From the NCBI GenBank assembly GCA_900540395.1, contig UQFQ01000003.1:51617-115616 (forward strand): 64,000 nucleotides of DNA, in the 5' to 3' direction. This document shows, piece after piece, positions 8,180 through 16,276 of this stretch. Positions within the stretch are counted from its first letter, which is position 1, and each line of letters opens with the position of its first letter. A program made the position numbers and the translations under genes. The stretch comes from an uncultured Mollicutes bacterium. Its GTDB lineage: Bacteria > Bacillota_I > Bacilli_A > RFN20 > CAG-826. The notes under the pieces were generated by a model. That model made no database searches. It had not been told where the DNA came from and saw nothing but the letters and a program-made list of their open reading frames with translations.

Positions 8180-9193
8180 TTAAAAATATCTATTTGTTAA
8201 TACATCTTTAATTATTGATTCGTAATTTCTAACACGCTCTTTTGTCATAAAATAAGCGGTTTTTGCAGTAATATTTTTGTTTTTTGCGATATTTTTTATA
8301 TCAATAGTTTCTTCAGAGAATGCCAAAACCAAATAGTCATCTTTAAAAACTAAGACGAAACCATTTTTTAATTTGGCATCAATTTTATTAACAGTCTCAA
8401 TCATTAAAGGCTTAACAAAGCGAAATCCAGCGTTCTTATCACTAGCATAAAAATTATACTTTTCATTCGCTCTTATATCTTCTGTTTCAAATTTATTTAC
8501 ATTTTTAAAAATTGAAGAGAAAGGCGTTAAAAACTTTTTACTTCTAATTTCAATAACATCATTTGCACTTTCTCTAAAATTAGTAAAAAGCATAATTGTT
8601 CCTTTAAATTTACTATTTATAATACTCTTGTCTTTAATCTTTTTTGCTCCAGTATATAAGCCTAAAAATGCTGTTCCCAATACTCCGAGTTCAGGAGATG
8701 CCATAATAAAACCCATGAGTTCTGTTAAATTTGAAGAACTTGTAACTTCAACTATTGATATATTTCTATCTTTTGCTGTCACTAAAATCTTTTCACCACT
8801 ATTTAAAACATCAAAGGGACATATATCTAATTCTCTTAACAGGTTTGTACTAACCTTACTTAAAGGATCGTAAATTACTTTGCCATCAAAAGAAGAAACA
8901 ATAGCCTGGTTAATTAAGTCTTGTTTAATTTCTTGATCTTTTTTCTTATCATTTTGTACAAAAAATAAGCATAAAAACCCTGAAACAAATATCATGCCAC
9001 CAAAAGTAATCAAAACTACCATCTCTGTTTGGCCATTTAGCACTAAAAAAGTAATACCTAAAACAAGCATGATTAATCCTATAAGACTTATCCCAATAGT
9101 TAAACAAATAAAAAGTTTGGCCTTATTAGTAAATCTGTACTTATCAGGTAACTTTTCAATCTCTTTTTCGGTATAAATCTTATTCTTCTTCAT
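8180..9193 (-). CDS. DUF3137-like membrane protein
   Basis: A 337-residue protein with a charged N-terminus (about 25 residues), a two-helix membrane hairpin (about 27-52 and 58-80) and a large cytoplasmic C-terminal domain. The C-terminal part follows the DUF3137 pattern: a KGTIMLF strand, a NEKYNFYASD segment, then a FVKPLMIETVNKID helix and a GFVLVFKDDYLVLAF strand pair. Function of this family is unknown. It overlaps a paralogue upstream by 14 nt, so the two are probably made together and may form a complex. The family call rests on pattern, not on catalytic residues. Confidence 0.65.
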   Translation of the reverse strand: MKKNKIYTEKEIEKLPDKYRFTNKAKLFICLTIGISLIGLIMLVLGITFLVLNGQTEMVVLITFGGMIFVSGFLCLFFVQNDKKKDQEIKQDLINQAIVSSFDGKVIYDPLSKVSTNLLRELDICPFDVLNSGEKILVTAKDRNISIVEVTSSSNLTELMGFIMASPELGVLGTAFLGLYTGAKKIKDKSIINSKFKGTIMLFTNFRESANDVIEIRSKKFLTPFSSIFKNVNKFETEDIRANEKYNFYASDKNAGFRFVKPLMIETVNKIDAKLKNGFVLVFKDDYLVLAFSEETIDIKNIAKNKNITAKTAYFMTKERVRNYESIIKDVLTNRYF

Positions 9194-10154
9194 ATTTTTT
9201 AATTAAATCATCAATAACTTTGTTTATAGCAAAATATATATCAGAATATTTGCTAAACTTTTCATAAATTTTCTCATCATCCCTTTTAAGTAAATCACTA
9301 GGTGTGACATAAACATCTTTTACAAGTAAAAAAGCATTACTATCTTTGATAAGTAAAACAATCTTTAAATTCTTTTCTTTAAGTTTTAATAAATCTCTTT
9401 TTAAGTTATCGCTAATCAGTTCATAAAAACGTTCATTTTTTAAATAGACATCAAATTTTGATGTAAAATCATCTTTCTTATCAACTATATTATCTTTTGA
9501 ATAAATCATTGAGTGAGAAACATCACTTGATTTGTCTCTTATATCAATAGGGTTAGATAAGTTTAAATTTACATTTTCAATAACAACGACTAAACCTTTA
9601 AAGTCTAAATCTAAATCAAGTTTTTTCTCGCCTAACACCGCTTGATTAGAAACTGTAAACATTTCATTAATAAAAGCTTTGTTTGTCTCTAAACTAGCTC
9701 CTCTTTGAACATTGATTAACTTAATATCACTGTTTCCAAGACGATACTTGTAATTATCAGGTCGCACTGTTTCTACACTAACGTTTATAACTTCATTTTC
9801 GGTTAAAAAATTCTTCATGATTTTATCATGAGTCAACTTCTCATATTTATTTTCACCAAAATTATCAGCTAGCAATCTATAAAGCATTTTTTCATAAATT
9901 TTTTTATTTAGATAGCGTCCTTTAAATGCAGTTATGAAAAGTATGATCCCAACTACAAAAAGTGGCGCACCAATATAAAGAAGAGCAGGAATTTCATCGA
10001 TTTTAATTAAACCAATTAAAGATAAAACAAAGCCAGCAAAGCCTCCCATAAATCCAAACATTAAAAATAAAACGCTAAATTTAAAAATTAAGCGAGGTTT
10101 TGCAAGCTTTTTTTCTTCTTCAAGCGTAAATGGTACTGTCTTGTCTTTATTCAT
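9180..10154 (-). CDS. DUF3137-like membrane protein (paralogue)
   Basis: A 324-residue protein with the same plan as its downstream neighbour: short charged N-terminus, a two-helix membrane hairpin (about 24-48 and 54-76), then a cytoplasmic domain with a FKGLVVVIENV strand, a FDVYLKNERFYELIS segment and the ISDNLKRDLLKL helix typical of DUF3137. It overlaps the second gene by 14 nt. A TATGATAAAAT element sits about 8-13 nt before the ATG and no ribosome binding site is visible, so the mRNA may be leaderless. Function is unknown; a gene duplication within one operon is the simplest reading. Confidence 0.6.
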   Translation of the reverse strand: MNKDKTVPFTLEEEKKLAKPRLIFKFSVLFLMFGFMGGFAGFVLSLIGLIKIDEIPALLYIGAPLFVVGIILFITAFKGRYLNKKIYEKMLYRLLADNFGENKYEKLTHDKIMKNFLTENEVINVSVETVRPDNYKYRLGNSDIKLINVQRGASLETNKAFINEMFTVSNQAVLGEKKLDLDLDFKGLVVVIENVNLNLSNPIDIRDKSSDVSHSMIYSKDNIVDKKDDFTSKFDVYLKNERFYELISDNLKRDLLKLKEKNLKIVLLIKDSNAFLLVKDVYVTPSDLLKRDDEKIYEKFSKYSDIYFAINKVIDDLIKKYEEE

Positions 10155-10204
10155 CTAAAGACATTTTATCATATTTTTAAAATTTCTATTGATATTTAAT
10201 TTAC

Positions 10205-10810
10205 TTAAATAACTAAAGTAATAGCTTCAACAAGAAACTTAATTGAGAGGCCTATAAAAATTAGCCCACTTATAAATGGTGCAAACTTTTCAACATAGGT
10301 TCCAATCTTTTTACCAAAGATAATAGTAATAAAAGATAACAAGAAAGTCACAACTCCAATAGTTGTAAAAACCATCATCGCATCAAATATCTCAGGTACT
10401 GAACCAATTAAAGAAAAGCCAACCGATAAAGCATCAATTGAGGTTGCAATTGTTTGCATAAAAATTTCAAGAGGTTTTACCTTTGCTTCCGTGTCACAAA
10501 CTTCGCCTTCTGCGACTTGTTTCTTTCTTTCGCGATATTCTTTATACCCATCAATTATTGATTTAAGACCTAAAATTAACATAACCGCAAAAGCGATCCA
10601 AGGTATATAAATCTCAATATATTCATATACTGCATATCCTATAAAATACCCAATAACAGGCATCAAAAATTGGGCTAAACCAAAACAAAGTGCGATTATA
10701 ACGCACTTTGAAATCCTAATTTTATGTTCTTTGATTCCATCACTAGCCCCTGCACACATTGCATCAGCAGCCATAGTAATTGATAAAATCAAACTTTCTA
10801 AAAAACTCAT
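10205..10810 (-). CDS. mntP: Manganese efflux pump MntP
   Basis: A 201-residue membrane protein with six predicted helices in two homologous halves. Each half has the family motif with a membrane-embedded Asp: ITMAADAMCAGASDG (about 11-25) and IATSIDALSVGFSLI. It exports Mn(II) and protects against manganese excess. It follows proS by 43 nt. That gap holds the perfect palindrome TTAGTTATAACTAA (10838-10851) and an 8-bp inverted repeat around the start codon. No ribosome binding site is visible. The gap is too short for the yybP-ykoY manganese riboswitch often found before mntP, so control would rest on a protein repressor or activator. Confidence 0.93.
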   Translation of the reverse strand: MSFLESLILSITMAADAMCAGASDGIKEHKIRISKCVIIALCFGLAQFLMPVIGYFIGYAVYEYIEIYIPWIAFAVMLILGLKSIIDGYKEYRERKKQVAEGEVCDTEAKVKPLEIFMQTIATSIDALSVGFSLIGSVPEIFDAMMVFTTIGVVTFLLSFITIIFGKKIGTYVEKFAPFISGLIFIGLSIKFLVEAITLVI

Positions 10811-10835
10811 ACAATTGATTTTATATAAATTGTAT
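10809..10835 (-). promoter_or_regulatory. mntP: Inverted repeat around the mntP start codon
   Basis: ATACAATT (10809-10816) and AATTGTAT (10828-10835) flank an 11-nt AT-rich segment. In a proS-mntP readthrough RNA this hairpin would include the first bases of the AUG. The intervening TATATAAAAT could instead be the -10 box of a leaderless promoter. Function is inferred. Confidence 0.4.
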
Positions 10836-10837
10836 GG

Positions 10838-10851
10838 TTAGTTATAACTAA
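10838..10851. promoter_or_regulatory. Perfect palindrome TTAGTTATAACTAA upstream of mntP
   Basis: A 14-bp perfect palindrome lies 28 bp before the mntP start. Its half-site TTAGTTA also occurs in the operators at 8052-8109, so the same DtxR/MntR-type regulator could bind here with a different spacing. Confidence 0.5.
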
Positions 10852-10853
10852 AA

Positions 10854-12281
10854 TTAATAGGCTTTTGCAAAATAGACGACGTATTTTGCTTTTTTACCAC
10901 AAACAGGGCAAACTTCGTCAAATGCAACTTGATCAAAAGGCATACAACGAGCAGTTGCATTAGTATCTTCTTTAATCTTGTTTTCGCAATCTTGGTTACC
11001 ACACCACATCATTTTAGCGTAGCCACCTTTTGCAACCACTTCTTTAAGCTCATCATAAGTATGAACTTCTTTAATATTCTCTAAAAGATTGTGTAACGCT
11101 GCATTATACATTTCACTATGAACTTTATTAAATAATCCTTGAATTGTTTCAATAATGTTATCCAAAGAATATCTTGTTTTTGTTCCATCATTTCTTTTAT
11201 GAATCATACATGAATTTTGTTCAAGATCTTTAGGACCAATTTCAAGTCTTAATGGAACGCCTTTCATTTCGTATTCAGCAAATTTCCAACCTGGAGTCTT
11301 ATCACTTGCATCAAGTTTAACTCTAATGCCAGCATTTTCTAAAGTTTCTTTAACTTCTTTACATTTAGCAATAACTCCTGGTTCGTTCATCTTAATTGGG
11401 ACTATTACAACTTGAATTGGAGCAACAAATGGAGGCAAAACAAGTCCATTATCATCACCATGAACCATAATCAAAGCGCCAATTAAACGAGTTGAAACGC
11501 CCCAACTTGTTTGAAATGGAGTCTTTATCTTTCCGTCTTTATCTAAATATTGAATTCCAAAAGCTTTAGCAAAACCATCACCAAAATAATGAGATGTCCC
11601 GCTTTGTAAGGCTTTGCCATCATGCATTAAGGCCTCAATTGAATAAGTCTCTAATGCACCTGCAAATTTTTCTTTTTCTGTTTTACGTCCTTTAACAAAA
11701 GGTATAGCTAATAAATCACGACCAAGTTTATCATAAATTTCAAGCATTCTAAGTGTTTCTTGTCTAGCTTCATGTTCACTAGCATGCATTGTATGACCTT
11801 CTTGCCATAAAAATTCCGCACCTCTTAAAAATGGTCTAGTAGTTTTTTCCCATCTAACAACAGAACACCATTGATTATAAAGCTTTGGTAAATCTCTATA
11901 ACTTTTAATAATGTGTGAATAATGTTCGCAAAAAACACATTCACTTGTTGGTCTAATAATTAAAGGGTCTTGAATCTCTTGCCCTCCACCAATTGTAGCA
12001 ACTAAAGTTTCAGGGGCAAATCCAGCGATATGGTCCTTTTCTTTTTGAAATAATGATTGAGAAATAACAAGAGGCATATAAATGTTTTCATGCCCAGTTT
12101 TCTTAAATTCCCCATCTAAATATTTTTGTATTTGTTCCCAAATTGCGTAACCATAAGGACGATAAATAATAAATCCTTTAACGTTACTATAATCCATTAA
12201 TTCTGCTTTTTTGCAGACATCTGTATACCATTGAGCAAAATCTTCATCTCTACTTGTAATCGATTTATTTTTAATATCCAT
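10854..12281 (-). CDS. proS: Prolyl-tRNA synthetase (short form with C-terminal zinc-binding domain)
   Basis: A 475-residue class II aminoacyl-tRNA synthetase that charges tRNA-Pro. The class II motifs are present, including GFIIYRPYGYAIW near the N-terminus, then RPTSECVFCEHY and WEKTTRPFLRGAEFLWQEGH. An anticodon-binding domain follows. The C-terminal extension has a Cys4 zinc site (MWCGNQDCENK, ATARCMPF, VCPVCGKK) and ends in the typical aromatic Tyr. It lacks the YbaK-type editing insert of the long bacterial form. This archaeal/eukaryotic-like type is known from mycoplasmas, clostridia and some other bacteria. The ribosome binding site is AGGAGA. It starts 15 nt after the GGDEF-EAL-like gene and probably shares its transcript. 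Confidence 0.96.
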   Translation of the reverse strand: MDIKNKSITSRDEDFAQWYTDVCKKAELMDYSNVKGFIIYRPYGYAIWEQIQKYLDGEFKKTGHENIYMPLVISQSLFQKEKDHIAGFAPETLVATIGGGQEIQDPLIIRPTSECVFCEHYSHIIKSYRDLPKLYNQWCSVVRWEKTTRPFLRGAEFLWQEGHTMHASEHEARQETLRMLEIYDKLGRDLLAIPFVKGRKTEKEKFAGALETYSIEALMHDGKALQSGTSHYFGDGFAKAFGIQYLDKDGKIKTPFQTSWGVSTRLIGALIMVHGDDNGLVLPPFVAPIQVVIVPIKMNEPGVIAKCKEVKETLENAGIRVKLDASDKTPGWKFAEYEMKGVPLRLEIGPKDLEQNSCMIHKRNDGTKTRYSLDNIIETIQGLFNKVHSEMYNAALHNLLENIKEVHTYDELKEVVAKGGYAKMMWCGNQDCENKIKEDTNATARCMPFDQVAFDEVCPVCGKKAKYVVYFAKAY

Positions 12282-12296
12282 AAAATAAGTTGTCTC

Positions 12297-14150
12297 CTAC
12301 TTCTTGTACATATTCGCTAACTTTTTACTTACTTTTTTCTTAATCGGTATGAGGACACTGCTTGGTTCATTTAATACGCTAGTTGCAAATGTATATACAC
12401 CTTTTTTGACTAATAACTCAATTTCTTGCCAGCTGTGTGCACAATAACTAATAATTGGCTGATTAAATTTAGCCATTTTGTTATATAAAGCATATGTATC
12501 TTGAACCGATTTACTTTCAATTTTAAAGTTGCTCGGTAAGTGAGAATTAATTAAGAAACCATCAAAAATGGTATAAGTTTTTTCTCTTAATATATAATCT
12601 CCTAAATTAACATTGAGATAAATTTCATATCCTCTATCTTTTAAGATATTAATTTGATTCAAGAAGGTTTCTTTTATCGAATCACTTTCTTTATCGTTAT
12701 CTATCGAAATTAAATCATTGTTATTAAGAATCAAAATTAAGTTTAAATTGTCTACACCACTCATGTGAGGGAAGTTTCTAATCATAAATTCAAGTTCATT
12801 GAATGAAATAAAATATGCTAGTTTTGTGGTGATATTTTCTTTTTCATCGTTAAATACAGGTATAACATCTCTAACAATGAGCGAATATAATTCTTTCGAT
12901 AAATTATATTTAACAGCCGAAGCTTTTACTTCGTTAATATCTTTAAAAATACTTAATCGTGGTTCAATAAGTGCAATATAGCCAGGGTTCATAACACGAA
13001 CATTGGCTATACGATATATAGGTAAGAAATTAACATTTAATAAATTTAGACGAATAATTTTTTGAACTTCAGTTTTATAAGAATCTTCAATATTAGCATT
13101 ACTACCAAACTCATCTTTATAAACAAGATATTTTCTTTCGCCTTCTTTTGCTAAATGGTTAAGTCGATTCAAAATATCAACGCTTTTTAAGAAATCTTTA
13201 TCAAGTTTATTAATTTGACCAGCACTAATTACATAATCGTAATAAGCAGTTAAGCCTTTGACTTCTAGTAAATAATCTATTCTTTTAAGTTTCTTTTTTG
13301 TATCGTTAGTAATACGACCAATAGTGCTAATATTTTTAGTTGAAATGCCTATATCACTATTTCTACAACTAATAATGACTAGCTCTAAAGCTTCATTATC
13401 ACTAAATACATAATAATTTTGTTGCCCTTTTCCATTTATATTACGATGTTTACGATAAACAGCGTTTAAAAATTGATAACGGATTTCATATTCATTATGG
13501 GATGAAGGAATGTTGTTTTTCTTATAAAACTTAATGAAATACATTGCCCCATATTTAAATTTGTTTTGCATATAAAGATGATTGATATCTTTTATTGAAT
13601 ACAAATCATGGACAGAGTTTCCCACTTCATTATTATTTGTAATAGGTAAGTTATATAAGAAATGAGCATTAAAATATAAAACTTTTTTAGCCTTGTTTAT
13701 TTTAGTGCAACAAAGCATAAGTTTAAATGTATGGCGGATAATGTCTTTCCTTTTTAAATCACATCTTGAATAATCAAAAAGGTGGACAGTATCTTCACTA
13801 TCAGCAAGAATTTGCCCACTTAAAAGGTTTTTAACCCATTTATCAAAATTTGAAGAATCGTCTTTGAAAAAGCGTTTTATAAACTCCTCATAAGGGATAT
13901 TATCCAAGTTTTCTAGTTTTTTAAAATTTATGATTTTTACACTCCTGTTTTGATAGTCAACTACAAGTGCATTTTCTGCGTTTAGTTCGTGTTTTACTTT
14001 CATTTCAAAGTTTTTACTTTTTAAGAAAGTTATTACATATAAAGCGACAGCAATAAAAATAAAGAAAACAATAATAGACCAAAAAATAATAGCAAATAAG
14101 TTGCCATCGCTGATTGGACTCAAAACATTCACAAAACAAGACGTTTTCAT
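12297..14150 (-). CDS. Degenerate GGDEF-EAL-type membrane protein
   Basis: A 617-residue protein with one N-terminal membrane helix (19-43), a linker of about 150 residues, a GGDEF-like fold (about 200-350: GAMYFIKFYKKNN, later LLEVKGLTAYYDYVISAG and NHLAKEGERKYLVYKDE) and an EAL-like fold (361-605: VNFLPIYRIANVRVMNPGYIAL). The EAL motif reads I392-A-L, so the catalytic Glu is Ile. The usual DDFG metal motif is LNVNLGDY, and no GGDEF sequence remains. It should not make or cleave c-di-GMP; it could still bind a nucleotide or another protein. A 23-bp palindrome covers its -10 box, and the mRNA may be leaderless. The fold call is from pattern and order of elements, hence moderate certainty. Confidence 0.6.
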   Translation of the reverse strand: MKTSCFVNVLSPISDGNLFAIIFWSIIVFFIFIAVALYVITFLKSKNFEMKVKHELNAENALVVDYQNRSVKIINFKKLENLDNIPYEEFIKRFFKDDSSNFDKWVKNLLSGQILADSEDTVHLFDYSRCDLKRKDIIRHTFKLMLCCTKINKAKKVLYFNAHFLYNLPITNNNEVGNSVHDLYSIKDINHLYMQNKFKYGAMYFIKFYKKNNIPSSHNEYEIRYQFLNAVYRKHRNINGKGQQNYYVFSDNEALELVIISCRNSDIGISTKNISTIGRITNDTKKKLKRIDYLLEVKGLTAYYDYVISAGQINKLDKDFLKSVDILNRLNHLAKEGERKYLVYKDEFGSNANIEDSYKTEVQKIIRLNLLNVNFLPIYRIANVRVMNPGYIALIEPRLSIFKDINEVKASAVKYNLSKELYSLIVRDVIPVFNDEKENITTKLAYFISFNELEFMIRNFPHMSGVDNLNLILILNNNDLISIDNDKESDSIKETFLNQINILKDRGYEIYLNVNLGDYILREKTYTIFDGFLINSHLPSNFKIESKSVQDTYALYNKMAKFNQPIISYCAHSWQEIELLVKKGVYTFATSVLNEPSSVLIPIKKKVSKKLANMYKK

Positions 14151-14152
14151 AT

Positions 14153-14175
14153 ACTTTAGTATTATATACTAAAGT
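14153..14175. promoter_or_regulatory. Palindrome over the -10 box of the GGDEF-EAL-like gene
   Basis: ACTTTAGTAT-N3-ATACTAAAGT is a perfect 10-bp inverted repeat. The minus-strand TATAAT (14161-14166) lies inside it, 10 nt from the ATG. This is the geometry of a repressor site that blocks open-complex formation. The regulator is unknown. Confidence 0.6.
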
Positions 14176-14346
14176 AAATCAACTAAGTAGTTTAAAGATT
14201 TAAAAGTTTTCTAAAAGTCAATGAAATTTTATAAAAACCTGCAAATACTCGTTATTTTTATTAAAAAGTAATTTTTTAATATCTCATATTTAGAGGTTAT
14301 TTTTTAATTTTTTGACTTATTTCAAAAAATTCATATATAAAAAAAT

Positions 14347-14376
14347 ATGAGGGCTAAAAATAGCCCTCATTTTTTT
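14347..14376. terminator. Bidirectional terminator downstream of the glycan locus
   Basis: A 10-bp perfect stem ATGAGGGCTA/TAGCCCTCAT (14347-14356, 14361-14370) with a 4-nt loop, flanked by T6 on the plus side and A-rich sequence on the other, so it can work both ways. It is 118 nt beyond the stop of the last locus gene (14494). Confidence 0.85.
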
Positions 14377-14414
14377 GTCAAATTGATTGATGAACCATTT
14401 TATTCAAATAGGAT

Positions 14415-14447
14415 AGCGATATTTTGCGATAAATATCGCTTTTTTTC
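14415..14447 (+). terminator. Hairpin with plus-strand T-run
   Basis: AGCGATATT (14415-14423) pairs with AATATCGCT (14432-14440), followed by T7 on the plus strand. No plus-strand gene ends here, so it may block antisense transcription into the glycan locus or be an RNA 3' structure. Confidence 0.5.
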
Positions 14448-14493
14448 CTAATTTTTGGTTATTTTGCCTCTAAAGACCAAATATAGAATCTAA

Positions 14494-16218
14494 TTAAATT
14501 GTGTAGTTATAGTCATCGCTAAAATCAATTGTAAATTGATTTTGAATGTTCCGCCATTTTCCTTCTCTTGGCGAATAATATTCAGTATATATTTCTTTCT
14601 TTTCTTCATTGACACGATATAAACAAATTATATCTAGTCCAATTCCTTCTCTATTGTATTGAGAAGCTTGAACATCAATTAAAAAATTATGAACTTTATT
14701 GTTGTTCTCTCCTTGAAGCATAGTGTAAACAATATCATCGCTATTAATGTGTCCACTTACTGTCATAAACATATTACTATGTTTCTTAACAAGTCCATTC
14801 CATAGCTCGATTCCGCTTGTTGCATTTGCTGAACTTGCAAATCCATAATTTGTAGGATCAGCTTTTACAGAAGAATCAGTAATTTGCCCATTAGCATCTA
14901 AAAAGTCATGAGTTAGAACAATAACTCTTCTATCTTGATATTGTGAACATAAATCACTTGCCCATCTGATAACTTCTGGACGTGGACCAAATTCAAGATT
15001 TAGAACAAGATATTTAACACCATCAACCTCATAAAGGTTGTATGTATTAGACATTGATCCTTCTTCGAAAGCGCCACCAAACCATGTATTTTGAGACCAC
15101 ATATCGTAAGGAAATGCATTATTAAAGTTTGTACTTGGCCTACCTTTGTCGCCGTTACTATTATTATCATAGTCATGGTTACCTTGAACAAAGGAAATAG
15201 GCACACCTTCGTCATAAAGTACTTGCATTGCATCAGCCGTCTTATTGTAAAGCTCTGGTCTATCACCAAAGTCGCTTAAATCACCAGTTTGCACACAAAA
15301 AGCAATCTTTTGACTATCTTTATTTGCAGCAATCCAATCAAACAAATTATAAACATCGTCAGGTCTATAATTAGTTATAGTTTGAACATCTGGAACGCCA
15401 ACAATTGTATAGTCATAATCATTTGTTTGAGTGTAATCGACAAACTTTTCAAATGTACCTAAAATTGCATCGTTTCCGTTGCCACTTGTCTCTTTAGCAA
15501 TGTTTTCTTTCCATTTAACGCCTAAGTTGTAATTTCCTAATAACGTTCCATTATTTGTATCAGTTATGTTTGCATTGTTCATATCTGATTTAATACGTTC
15601 TTGAGAAATTTCACCTGTATAACAAGTAACTTGCTTAATGTATCCATCAAATGGTGTCTTTTGGTTCATCCATTGAGAATAATCAACACCTATTCTTTGT
15701 GGCATTGAGCAAATTGCATCATCAATTAATGCATACTCACTTTCTTCAACAAATTTACCATCAATATATAAAGCAAATTTACTTTCTTTGCTGTTTTCTG
15801 GGTTTACTTTTCTAACTACAGCAATATGGTGCCATTTAGCATCGTCAAGCATCGTTTTGGTAAAAGTATGAGTATATAGTTTTTGATTCCAGGTCATTGA
15901 TACTCTACCTAAAGCATCAAGAGAATAAGTAATTGAACCAGGCATGCCTCTATTATCGTTATAGTAGTTGCCTAAAATAGTTCCCCCGATACTATCTTGT
16001 GGTGCTAATATCCAAGCTTCAAAAGAATCTAATGATTTTTCAAATGGTTTAGAAATAGTGTATTCATACTTATCACTTATTGTATAAACATCTCTATCAT
16101 CTGGCCTACATGTAGTAGTATCATCACCTGGATTATCTTCCAATGGCTGGGAGCAGCTGACTGCTCCCATAGCCACAATAGCCGTGAATAATAACACACA
16201 TTTTTTTAATTTAGACAT
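14494..16218 (-). CDS. Lipoprotein: LamG-like domain plus calcineurin-like phosphoesterase
   Basis: A 574-residue surface lipoprotein with lipobox AVSC (Cys22). A concanavalin/LamG-like jelly-roll (about 55-265, with WHHIAVVRKV and FALYIDGKFV) precedes a metallophosphoesterase domain (about 270-570). Visible metal-site motifs are DVQ (279-281, usually DxH), GDLSD (314-318), GNHD (348-351), THD (His439) and GHIN (491-494, usually GHxH). The first His is therefore Gln, a known variant in LamG-linked members, and the last is Asn. The enzyme may still be active, but the metal site is altered. It is the last gene of the locus, 58 nt after the lectin-repeat gene. The substrate is unknown; a phosphorylated surface or dietary glycan is possible. 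Confidence 0.85.
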   Translation of the reverse strand: MSKLKKCVLLFTAIVAMGAVSCSQPLEDNPGDDTTTCRPDDRDVYTISDKYEYTISKPFEKSLDSFEAWILAPQDSIGGTILGNYYNDNRGMPGSITYSLDALGRVSMTWNQKLYTHTFTKTMLDDAKWHHIAVVRKVNPENSKESKFALYIDGKFVEESEYALIDDAICSMPQRIGVDYSQWMNQKTPFDGYIKQVTCYTGEISQERIKSDMNNANITDTNNGTLLGNYNLGVKWKENIAKETSGNGNDAILGTFEKFVDYTQTNDYDYTIVGVPDVQTITNYRPDDVYNLFDWIAANKDSQKIAFCVQTGDLSDFGDRPELYNKTADAMQVLYDEGVPISFVQGNHDYDNNSNGDKGRPSTNFNNAFPYDMWSQNTWFGGAFEEGSMSNTYNLYEVDGVKYLVLNLEFGPRPEVIRWASDLCSQYQDRRVIVLTHDFLDANGQITDSSVKADPTNYGFASSANATSGIELWNGLVKKHSNMFMTVSGHINSDDIVYTMLQGENNNKVHNFLIDVQASQYNREGIGLDIICLYRVNEEKKEIYTEYYSPREGKWRNIQNQFTIDFSDDYNYTI

Positions 16219-16276
16219 ATCAATGTCCTCCTCGCTAAATCAAAATTTGATTAAATGTTTAAGTTTTGCAGGTTTT

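Larger units (their letters stand above)
14151..14493. other. Intergenic region of 343 bp
   Basis: Holds the palindromic promoter (14153-14175), a copy of the AAAACC(T)TGCAAA element with its TTAAAAAGTAATTTTTT flank (14233-14278), and two hairpins (14347-14370 and 14415-14440). No credible open reading frame was seen. Confidence 0.7.

Noticed and set aside
10811..10853. yybP-ykoY manganese riboswitch before mntP
   Set aside because: The gap is only 43 bp, far too short for the riboswitch, and the conserved loops are absent.
12282..12296. T-box leader in front of proS
   Set aside because: Only 15 nt separate proS from the upstream gene; no leader RNA can fit.
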